From Gammaproteobacteria bacterium (lineage in GTDB: Bacteria > Pseudomonadota > Gammaproteobacteria > Eutrophobiales > Eutrophobiaceae): DNA of 21,913 nucleotides. Shown piece after piece: positions 16,065-21,913 of this stretch. The DNA lies in assembly GCA_015661095.1 (NCBI GenBank), contig JACVQI010000005.1:10103-32015 (forward strand), in the 5' to 3' direction. The notes beneath the pieces were generated by a model. That model was not told where the DNA came from and did no database searches. It was given only the letters and a program-made list of their open reading frames with translations. The position numbers and the translations under genes were made by a program. Position 1 is the stretch's first letter; each line of letters starts with the position of its first letter.

Positions 16065-17744
16065 ATGACAGAGAAATTGAACCGCTACAGTTCCCGCATC
16101 ACCCAACCCCGATCCCAGGGCGCCTCCCAGGCCATGCTCTACGGCACGGGCATGACCGCCGCGGACATGGACAAACCACAGGTCGGCATCGCCAGTGTCT
16201 GGTATGAAGGCAATACCTGTAACATGCACCTGCTGGATCTGGCGGCCAAGGTCAAGGAAGGCGTGGTGGCGGCCGGTATGGTCGGCATGCGCTTCAACAC
16301 CATCGGTGTCAGTGACGGCATCGCCATGGGCACGGACGGCATGAGCTATTCGTTGCAATCGCGCGATCTGATTGCGGATTCCATCGAAACCATGATGGGT
16401 GCGCAATGGTATGACGCCAACATTTCCCTGCCGGGCTGCGACAAGAATATGCCCGGCTGCCTCATCGCCATGGCCCGGCTGAACCGGCCGGCCCTGATGG
16501 TCTATGGCGGTACCATTAAACCCGGTTACCGTAAAAAGAAAAAGCTGGACATCATTTCCGCCTTTCAGGCCTATGGCGAATACCTCGCCGGCAGCATCGA
16601 TGACAAGGAACGTCTCGACGTGTTGAAAAAAGCCTGTCCGGGCGCCGGTGCCTGCGGCGGCATGTACACCGCCAACACCATGGCCTCCGCCATTGAGGCC
16701 CTCGGCATGTCCCTGCCCTACAGTTCCTCCACGCCGGCCGTGGATCCGAAAAAAATGGATGAATGTTTCCATGCCGGCGCCGCCATCCGCAAGCTGCTGG
16801 AACTGGACCTGAAACCACGCGATATCATGACCCGGGCCGCCTTCGAAAACGCCATGGTACTGGTGACCATCCTCGGCGGCTCCACCAATGCGGTGTTACA
16901 CCTGATCGCCATGGCCCGGGCAGCCGGTGTCAAGCTGACGATCGACGACTTTCAAGCAGTCAGCGACCGTACCCCGTTTCTGGCGGATCTGAAACCCAGC
17001 GGCCAGTATGTGATGGAAGACCTGCATGACATCGGCGGCATCCCGGCAGTCATGAAATATCTCCTGCAACACGGCATGCTCAACGGCGACTGCATGACCG
17101 TGACCGGCCGCACCATCGCGGAGAATCTGGCCGAAGTGCCGGGTCTGACAGTCGGGCAAGACGTCATCCGTCCATTAGACAAACCGATCAAATCAACCGG
17201 CCACATCCGTATCCTCAAAGGCAATTTAGCCCCGGGCGGATCGGTGGCCAAGATCACCGGCAAGGAAGGTCTGGTCTTCACCGGCCCCGCCAGGGTCTAC
17301 GATAGTGAGGAAGACATGTTGCGGGCACTGGAGAACAAACAGATTGCCAAAGGCGATGTCATCGTCATCCGTTACGAAGGTCCGAAAGGCGGACCCGGCA
17401 TGCCGGAAATGCTGACGCCCACATCGGCCATCATGGGCGCCGGCTTCGGCAACCATGTCGCCATGATCACGGACGGCCGCTTTTCCGGCGGCTCGCATGG
17501 CTACATCATCGGCCACGTCGTGCCCGAGGCCCAGGAAGGCGGTCCCATCGCCCTGGTCCGGAACGGCGACATCATCATCATCAATGCGCAGAACAATGCC
17601 ATTAACGTCGATCTGTCGGATGAGGAACTGGCGCAACGCCGCGCCGCCTGGGCCATGCCGCCTTACAAGGCCAGCAAGGGGACATTGTATAAATACATCA
17701 AGTCAGTGAAATCGGCTTCGGAAGGGTGTGTGACGGATGAGTGA
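16065..17744 (+). CDS. ilvD: Dihydroxy-acid dehydratase
   Basis: A 559-residue Fe-S dehydratase that makes the 2-keto acids for valine and isoleucine (and pantothenate). Three cluster cysteines are present: C52 (GNTCNMH), C125 (LPGCDKNMPGC) and C197 (PGAGACGGMYTANTM). Further family signatures are GVSDGIAMGTDGM, GGSTNAVLHL, GGPGMPEML and ITDGRFSGGSHG near the C-terminus. The length is that of the shorter IlvD group rather than the 616-residue E. coli enzyme. ATG 16065 is preferred over upstream in-frame codons because MTEKLNRYSSRIT is a typical N-terminus. The 157 bases between it and argE should hold both promoters. Confidence 0.96.
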   Translation: MTEKLNRYSSRITQPRSQGASQAMLYGTGMTAADMDKPQVGIASVWYEGNTCNMHLLDLAAKVKEGVVAAGMVGMRFNTIGVSDGIAMGTDGMSYSLQSRDLIADSIETMMGAQWYDANISLPGCDKNMPGCLIAMARLNRPALMVYGGTIKPGYRKKKKLDIISAFQAYGEYLAGSIDDKERLDVLKKACPGAGACGGMYTANTMASAIEALGMSLPYSSSTPAVDPKKMDECFHAGAAIRKLLELDLKPRDIMTRAAFENAMVLVTILGGSTNAVLHLIAMARAAGVKLTIDDFQAVSDRTPFLADLKPSGQYVMEDLHDIGGIPAVMKYLLQHGMLNGDCMTVTGRTIAENLAEVPGLTVGQDVIRPLDKPIKSTGHIRILKGNLAPGGSVAKITGKEGLVFTGPARVYDSEEDMLRALENKQIAKGDVIVIRYEGPKGGPGMPEMLTPTSAIMGAGFGNHVAMITDGRFSGGSHGYIIGHVVPEAQEGGPIALVRNGDIIIINAQNNAINVDLSDEELAQRRAAWAMPPYKASKGTLYKYIKSVKSASEGCVTDE

Positions 17745-17759
17745 TACAGTGCAAAGGTA

Positions 17760-17831
17760 AAAGTAGAAAGTGGAAAGAAAAAACTAATCCCACATTAAAC
17801 TTTTCACTTTTTTCTTTGTACTTTCCACTTT
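17760..17831. terminator. Imperfect A/T-rich inverted repeat between converging genes
   Basis: The arms 17760-17783 and 17808-17831 are 24 bases each and pair at 21 of 24 positions, with AAAAAA at the inner end of the left arm and TTTTTT at that of the right. The loop is 24 bases. It lies between the ends of ilvD and the lytic transglycosylase, and the right arm reaches the first base of the latter's stop codon. It may terminate both transcripts. The A/G-rich arms differ from a GC-rich intrinsic terminator, so the role is an inference. Confidence 0.45.
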
Positions 17832-18439
17832 CAGATCGTGGTCTGAAACTTCTTATAGTATTCGATGACCTTTTTGACGTAATTCCGGGTTTCGTTATAA
17901 GGCGGGATCTTATTGCCATATTCCTTGACCGCATTTTCCCCGGAATTATAGGCGGCCAGGGCCAGCGGCAGATTATTGTCAAACATGGCCAACAGGTCTT
18001 TCAGATAACGGGTGCCGCCATTAATATTGTCCTTGGGATCGCGGCGGTTGTGCACACCATAGCGCTTGGCTGTCCCCGGCATGAGTTGCATTAGGCCGAC
18101 GGCACCGGTTCTCGAGATCGCCTCGGGGTCGTAGGCCGACTCGGCGGCGATGACGGCATGCAATAATGCCTTCGGCAGCTGGTGATGACTGGCGTAGTAA
18201 TTGATGGTTGCGGTGTACTTCTTCTGGTTTTTGTAGAAATCCTGCAGGGCTATCCGGTTTTTCTGTTCCTCCCAGCCTTTCCAGGTTTTAATCAGCCGCT
18301 TGTATTGATCACTTTTGGGCTTGTCGGTCAGGGTAACGCGGCCGTACTTATCGATATATTTGTAGATATCCGCATGCACGGACATGGCCAAGCCCAGGCT
18401 GACCAGCAGCAGTAACAGTATTTTTCCAGCCATTTTCAT
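17831..18439 (-). CDS. Periplasmic lytic transglycosylase (SLT domain) with DUF4124-like N-terminus
   Basis: A 202-residue exported protein. Signal peptide: MKMAGKILLLLLVSLGLAMSVHA, split as MKMAGK plus a hydrophobic core, with likely cleavage after Ala23. Next is a DUF4124-type module, DIYKYIDKYGRVTLTDKP (24-41), a charged linker, then the SLT domain (about 80-200) with the catalytic Glu E100 in AAESAYDPEAIS, GAVGLMQLMPGTA (112-124), NINGGTRYL and AAYNSGENAV. It should cleave peptidoglycan to 1,6-anhydromuropeptides. ATG 18439 gives the best signal peptide; GTG 18454 is possible. No lipobox is present, so it is probably soluble. Confidence 0.9.
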   Translation of the reverse strand: MKMAGKILLLLLVSLGLAMSVHADIYKYIDKYGRVTLTDKPKSDQYKRLIKTWKGWEEQKNRIALQDFYKNQKKYTATINYYASHHQLPKALLHAVIAAESAYDPEAISRTGAVGLMQLMPGTAKRYGVHNRRDPKDNINGGTRYLKDLLAMFDNNLPLALAAYNSGENAVKEYGNKIPPYNETRNYVKKVIEYYKKFQTTI

Positions 18440-18493
18440 CGACGCTATGGTCACTTCCAGAAAAATCCTACAGGAATTGTTTACGGATTCTAG

Positions 18494-18979
18494 CTAACTT
18501 TTTAATAAATATGCAATTAATTGTAAAGAAATCAGGCTATAAACCGCCGCGAGGGCATCATCGGCCATGATCCCGAAGCCGCCATGCACCCGTTTATCGA
18601 CCCATCTGACCGGCCACGGTTTCCGTATGTCGAACATTCGGAACAAACTGAAGCCTAGCAGGGTCCATTCCCACCCCTGTGGTGCCGCCATCATTGTGAT
18701 CAGATAACCGACGAGCTCATCCCAGACAATGCCGGGGTGATCATGTACACCCAGATAAGTGGCGGTTCTGCCGCAAAGCCAGATACCGGCCAGAAACATC
18801 AGGACCGTCACCGCTCCGTAATACGGCCAGGGCAGATGCTGTAAAGGAATGAATAGCAGGACGCCGACAAGGGTACCGGCTGTGCCAGGCAGTTTGGGTA
18901 CCAACCCGGTACCGAAACCCAGGGCCAGCAAATGCACCGGGTGCTTCAGTGCCTGTACTGAAATTTTAACGGGGGGCAA
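18494..18979 (-). CDS. pgpA: Phosphatidylglycerophosphatase A
   Basis: A 161-residue membrane enzyme dephosphorylating phosphatidylglycerol phosphate. Visible are HLLALGFGTGLVPKLPGTAGTL near the start, split here at the PGTAGTL part, hydrophobic helices, the acidic segment HDHPGIVWDELVGYLI and FRMFDIRKPWPVRWVD, followed by HGGFGIMADDALA with the conserved Asp pair. The start is probably TTG 18979: no ATG or GTG lies upstream in frame, and this start matches the family N-terminus. In related bacteria pgpA often follows thiL; here thiL ends about 2.8 kb away on the same strand with other genes between. Confidence 0.93.
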   Translation of the reverse strand: MPPVKISVQALKHPVHLLALGFGTGLVPKLPGTAGTLVGVLLFIPLQHLPWPYYGAVTVLMFLAGIWLCGRTATYLGVHDHPGIVWDELVGYLITMMAAPQGWEWTLLGFSLFRMFDIRKPWPVRWVDKRVHGGFGIMADDALAAVYSLISLQLIAYLLKS

Positions 18980-19015
18980 CGGAATGGTGATGAAGAATTA
19001 ATGCAACTTCTCTCA

Positions 19016-19393
19016 TTAATGAAATGAAGGACCGCCACGCTGCAGAAAACTGTCTATCTTGGATTCGACTTCCTTCATATCCATGGTCTTTAATATATAG
19101 CCGCTGAACCCGGCCTGCTCCGCCTTGTGCCGGTCTTCCGCCAATTCCGAGGCCGTCAGAGCGATGATGGGGTTGGTGAAACCCTTCGCGCGTAAGGTTC
19201 GGGTTGCGTCAAAGCCATTCATGTTCGGCATATTCAGATCCATTAGCACCAGATCAGGCTTTTGCTTCAGACAGATGTCGACGGCCTCAACTCCGTCCCT
19301 GGCGATAAGCAGGTTGTAACCCGAATTCTTCAGGATCAGTTGCACCAACTCGACGATATACTCATTATCGTCAGTTAACAGGACTGTTTGCAT
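19016..19393 (-). CDS. Single-domain response regulator (CheY-like receiver)
   Basis: A 125-residue protein consisting only of a receiver domain. The acidic pocket is D8-D9 (LLTDDNE), the phosphoacceptor D52 (VLMDLNMPNMNG), T80 (ALTA) and K102 (ILKTMD). There is no output domain and no kinase beside it, so the partner is unknown; it could act on a kinase, a cyclase or the flagellar motor. The ATG at 19393 is preceded by AGGGGGG with short spacing, a strong ribosome-binding site. It diverges from the fumarase gene. Confidence 0.92.
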   Translation of the reverse strand: MQTVLLTDDNEYIVELVQLILKNSGYNLLIARDGVEAVDICLKQKPDLVLMDLNMPNMNGFDATRTLRAKGFTNPIIALTASELAEDRHKAEQAGFSGYILKTMDMKEVESKIDSFLQRGGPSFH

Positions 19394-19511
19394 GGTTTTC
19401 CCCCCTGGTGTGTGGGCACACGGTTCTGATAACGGATATTAACTCAAGAGCGAGCCTTAAGCATAAGCATTTATGCCGCCGAATCATGGCGTATGGCCGG
19501 AGACTAATTGC

Positions 19512-19526
19512 TATAATCGTTATAAT
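19512..19526 (+). promoter_or_regulatory. Tandem TATAAT boxes upstream of fumarase
   Basis: TATAATCGT is followed directly by TATAATCGT (19512-19520 and 19521-19529), giving two perfect -10 hexamers 9 bases apart, 37 and 46 bases before the fumarase ATG. No good -35 hexamer lies 16-18 bases upstream of either, so an activator or two overlapping weak promoters is possible. Confidence 0.35.
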
Positions 19527-19562
19527 CGTTTAACGAATCTCACCGGCAAACCGGGTTCAACT

Positions 19563-21080
19563 ATGACTGCTATTAAGAAAAACGACCTCATCGACAGCGT
19601 CGCCGACGCCCTGCAATTTATCTCCTATTACCACCCTGCCGATTTCATCCGCGCGGTTCATGCTGCCTATCTCAAGGAGGAGTCAGCGGCTGCCAGGAAC
19701 GCCATGGCCCAAATTCTAATCAACTCACGCATGTGCGCGGAAGGACACCGGCCAATCTGTCAGGATACCGGCATCGTTAACGTATTCATCAAAGTCGGGA
19801 TGAATGTGAGCTGGGAGACGGACATGAGCCTGCATGACATGATCAATGCCGGCGTCAGAAAAGCTTACAACCACCCCGACAATGTCTTACGCCCGTCGAT
19901 ACTCGCCGACCCCGCTGGCGCCAGAAAAAACACCAGGGACAATACGCCGGCGGTCATCCACACTGAAATTGTTTCCGGCGACAAGGTGGATGTCCACGTC
20001 GCGGCCAAGGGTGGCGGTTCGGAAGCCAAGTCCAAGTTCATTATGCTCAACCCCTCCGACAGCATCGTCGAATGGGTGGAAAAAACCGTGCCGACCATGG
20101 GTGCGGGCTGGTGTCCCCCGGGCATCCTCGGCATCGGCATCGGCGGCACGGCGGAAAAAGCCATGCTGATGGCGAAGGAAGTGCTGATGGAACCCATCGA
20201 TATCCAGGCACTGCAACAACGCGGTCCGGCCAACCGCCTGGAACAATTACGGTTGGAGATCTACGACAAAGTGAATAATCTGGGCATCGGCGCCCAGGGT
20301 CTGGGCGGTTTGACCACGGTGCTGGATGTCAAGATCAAGGATTATCCCACCCACGCCGCCAATCTGCCGGTCGCCATGATCCCGAATTGCGCCGCGAACC
20401 GGCACACGCATTTCGTGCTCGATGGTTCCGGACCTGCCTCGCAAACACCGCCGAAGCTGGAGGACTGGCCGCAGATTACCTGGGACGCAAGTACCGGCGC
20501 CAGACGTGTCGATCTGAACACCATCACGCCCGCCGCTATCGCTGACTGGAAACCGGGAGAAACCCTGCTTCTCAGCGGGAAACTGCTAACCGGCCGGGAT
20601 GCGGCCCACAAGCGGATACAGGATTTATTGCTGAAGGGCCAGCCTTTACCCGATGGTGTGAATTTCAAAAACCGTTTCATCTATTACGTCGGCCCGGTGG
20701 ACCCGGTCCGCGATGAAGTAGTCGGCCCAGCCGGCCCGACCACCGCCACGCGCATGGATAAATTTACCGAACTGATGCTGGAGAAAACCGGTCTGATCGG
20801 CATGATCGGCAAGGCCGAACGCGGCCCGGTCGCCATTGAGGCCATCCGCAAACACAAGGCTGTCTACCTCATCGCCATAGGCGGCGCTGCCTATCTCGTC
20901 TCCAAGGCCATCACCAGCGCCAAAGTCATCGCCTTCGCCGATATGGGCATGGAGGCGATACAGGAATTTGAAGTCCGGGACATGCCGGTGACAGTCGCGG
21001 TCGACAGCAAAGGCACCTCGGTGCATATCACCGGGCCATCGGAATGGAAAGAGATTATCCTGCGTAGAAAAAGCGCTTGA
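19563..21080 (+). CDS. Class I (Fe-S) fumarate hydratase
   Basis: A 505-residue single-chain class I fumarase that interconverts fumarate and malate using an oxygen-sensitive [4Fe-4S] cluster. Cluster cysteines are C66 (HRPICQDTG), C184 (AGWCPPGILGIGIGG) and C276 (IPNCAANRHTHF). The N-terminal part corresponds to the alpha region and the C-terminal (from about 335, DLNTITPAAI, with LLSGKLLTGRDAAHKRI and YYVGPVDP) to the beta region of two-subunit relatives. The length is family-typical. ATG 19563 is used; an earlier in-frame ATG at 19473 would precede the -10-like boxes and adds unrelated residues. The ribosome-binding site is weak. A role with tartrate-like substrates cannot be excluded. Confidence 0.94.
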   Translation: MTAIKKNDLIDSVADALQFISYYHPADFIRAVHAAYLKEESAAARNAMAQILINSRMCAEGHRPICQDTGIVNVFIKVGMNVSWETDMSLHDMINAGVRKAYNHPDNVLRPSILADPAGARKNTRDNTPAVIHTEIVSGDKVDVHVAAKGGGSEAKSKFIMLNPSDSIVEWVEKTVPTMGAGWCPPGILGIGIGGTAEKAMLMAKEVLMEPIDIQALQQRGPANRLEQLRLEIYDKVNNLGIGAQGLGGLTTVLDVKIKDYPTHAANLPVAMIPNCAANRHTHFVLDGSGPASQTPPKLEDWPQITWDASTGARRVDLNTITPAAIADWKPGETLLLSGKLLTGRDAAHKRIQDLLLKGQPLPDGVNFKNRFIYYVGPVDPVRDEVVGPAGPTTATRMDKFTELMLEKTGLIGMIGKAERGPVAIEAIRKHKAVYLIAIGGAAYLVSKAITSAKVIAFADMGMEAIQEFEVRDMPVTVAVDSKGTSVHITGPSEWKEIILRRKSA

Positions 21081-21108
21081 TAGCTTAATATCAGCATCGG
21101 CAGCAGTC

Positions 21109-21224
21109 GTAGGTTGGGTTGAGCTAAGCGAAACCCAACATAAAATAACAGAGCCGATCCTGAAAATATTTGATAGCTACTACTCTTGATCACGTTGGGT
21201 TTCATTTCATTCTACCCAACCTAC
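21109..21224. repeat. REP-like inverted pair, family 1 (GTAG head, GTTGGGT stem)
   Basis: Two 31-base arms face each other, 21109-21139 and 21194-21224, separated by 54 bases. Each reads GTAG, then GTTGGGT, an 11-13 base loop and ACCCAAC, so each folds into its own hairpin and the two can also pair together. This is the layout of REP/BIME elements mobilised by RAYT (TnpA-REP) transposases. It lies 28 bases after the fumarase stop and may also stabilise or end that transcript. Confidence 0.75.
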
Positions 21225-21333
21225 CTAAACTATTTAAAATCTTTTCTTGATAGCGAAGAATAAATCCTTCCAAGCTCATTATTAGTTACTGTATGTAACT
21301 CATTGCTTTCTTTTAGTGCGTTTACAAGGTTCT

Positions 21334-21492
21334 CTAATTTTTATTAATACTCATAAATATAAAGGGCAATATGATCCAAGTAATTAACAGAATTGATCCA
21401 AAAATAGATAACGGCAGAATAAAGAAAGTGGGTGAATCATTCATGATTAGCTCCTCTCTTGGATAAAAGGGATCAGTGGCGATCGATTTCAT
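21334..21492 (-). CDS. Small hydrophobic membrane protein, unrecognised
   Basis: A 52-residue frame from ATG 21492, preceded by GGAG with 6 bases spacing. An in-frame ATG at 21444 has an even better site (AGAGGAG, 6 bases) and would give 36 residues. The product has a polar start (DPFYPREEL), then a long hydrophobic stretch beginning FFILPLSIFGSILLITW and continuing IILPFIFMSI, and a short basic end (NKN). It is predicted to be a single-span, possibly re-entrant, membrane peptide. I do not recognise a family. It sits in an AT-rich gap between the two REP pairs. Which start is used is undecided. Confidence 0.5.
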   Translation of the reverse strand: MKSIATDPFYPREELIMNDSPTFFILPLSIFGSILLITWIILPFIFMSINKN

Positions 21493-21612
21493 TTGTTACT
21501 CCAAAGTTATCCGATCTCCTGTGTATAAAAAGACTATAATAACTCTCATTGTTGAATCGATATGCTACCAAAATCTTTCCGAATTGATACTATGTTCTCT
21601 CATACAGAAAGT

Positions 21613-21755
21613 GTAGCCCGGATGCAACGAAGTGAAATCCGGGACATCGTTCACTCATCTGACCAATACAAATTGTGATTCACAAACCACATCCACCAGC
21701 AAATTTCGTTTCATCATTACGATACCCGGATTACGTTTCACTCTATCCGGGCTAC
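21613..21755. repeat. REP-like inverted pair, family 2 (GTAG head, CCCGGAT stem)
   Basis: Two 31-base arms face each other, 21613-21643 and 21725-21755, separated by 81 bases. Each reads GTAG, then CCCGGAT, a 13-base loop and ATCCGGG. The arm length and GTAG head match family 1 but the stem bases differ. It ends 7 bases beyond the thiL stop (on the 3' side of thiL), so it probably also forms the 3' end of the thiL transcript. Confidence 0.75.
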
Positions 21756-21762
21756 GCTCGCT

Positions 21763-21913
21763 CTAAAAATGCCGGTAACCTGAGTCCATCAGCCGGAATT
21801 CGGAACCATCGACCATGCGCCATTCTATCCTGGCGCCCGCCGTAATCGTGCCGATGCAGTGGAGCGGCAGAGTCAAGGCAGAGCTAATAGCAGCAATTTT
21901 CTCCTGCTGGTTT
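21763..21913 (-). CDS. thiL: Thiamine-monophosphate kinase, C-terminal end (cut by window edge)
   Basis: The last 49 codons plus stop (TAG 21763-21765) are present. The frame reads QEKIAAISSALTLPLHCIGTI, split here at HCIGTI, then ARIEWRMVDGSEFRLMDSGYRHF (shown as EFRLMDSGYRHF). The pattern of a helix, then LxxPxxxIGxIT and a final GYxHF, is the characteristic ThiL C-terminus. ThiL phosphorylates thiamine monophosphate to the diphosphate. The catalytic part lies outside the window, so integrity cannot be judged. Its orientation is toward pgpA. Confidence 0.75.
   Translation of the reverse strand, partial: NQQEKIAAISSALTLPLHCIGTITAGARIEWRMVDGSEFRLMDSGYRHF

Noticed and set aside
21370..21465. 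Short plus-strand frame (about 31 codons) opposite the small membrane gene
   Set aside because: It has a poor ribosome-binding site and no hydrophobic or known pattern; the opposite strand has two good start sites and a coherent helix.
1..21913. CRISPR array, prophage, toxin-antitoxin or defence island
   Set aside because: No regularly spaced direct repeats, integrase, phage structural genes or recognised defence genes were seen; dam has no restriction partner nearby and matches housekeeping Dam.

Overview
The window is about 21.9 kb of chromosome that looks gammaproteobacterial. Supporting signs are the yciO/yciB/yciI group, an E. coli-like Dam methylase, ClpS-ClpA, SpeE of E. coli length, an M20-type ArgE with a classical ArgA, DapE, IlvD, class I fumarase, PgpA and the end of ThiL. 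Coding DNA is moderately GC-rich. No rRNA, tRNA, CRISPR array, prophage or complete insertion sequence was seen. The species cannot be named from the sequence. The content is mostly housekeeping, with a few accessory items.

Layout. 1-3484: a truncated YciO-like gene (minus) diverges from a plus-strand run yciB, yciI, bolA/ibaG-like, dam and dapE. The genes up to dam overlap or nearly touch. 3530-6894: minus strand, with a bacterial SET-domain methyltransferase and then a compact spermidine operon speD-speE-odc joined by two 4-base ATGA overlaps. Together its products would convert ornithine to putrescine and on to spermidine. 7215-7862: a CoA-pyrophosphatase-type NUDIX gene (minus). 7863-8558: about 700 bases without a recognisable gene. 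8559-11190: clpS-clpA (plus), the N-degron adaptor and its unfoldase. 11234-15907: a minus-strand run read as argE-argA, a DUF2797 protein, a DMT-family exporter and a small lipoprotein. 16065-17744: ilvD (plus), converging on a lytic transglycosylase across an A/T-rich hairpin. 18494-19393: pgpA and a stand-alone receiver protein (minus). 19563-21080: class I fumarase (plus). 21081-21913: two pairs of REP-like palindromes, a small membrane-protein gene between them, and the 3' end of thiL (minus).

Pathways represented are lysine/peptidoglycan (dapE), arginine (argE, argA), branched-chain amino acids (ilvD), polyamines (speD, speE, odc), the TCA cycle (fumarase), phosphatidylglycerol (pgpA), thiamine (thiL), N-end-rule proteolysis (clpS, clpA) and GATC methylation (dam).

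The main points for a second look are: a dam gene with no ATG, GTG or TTG able to supply its first catalytic motif; a eukaryotic-style SET protein with an intact post-SET cysteine cluster; two REP families that share a GTAG head and 31-base length but have different, compensated stems; a 52-residue membrane peptide between them; and an unusual leader and N-terminus on speD. I found no clearly new multi-gene system.
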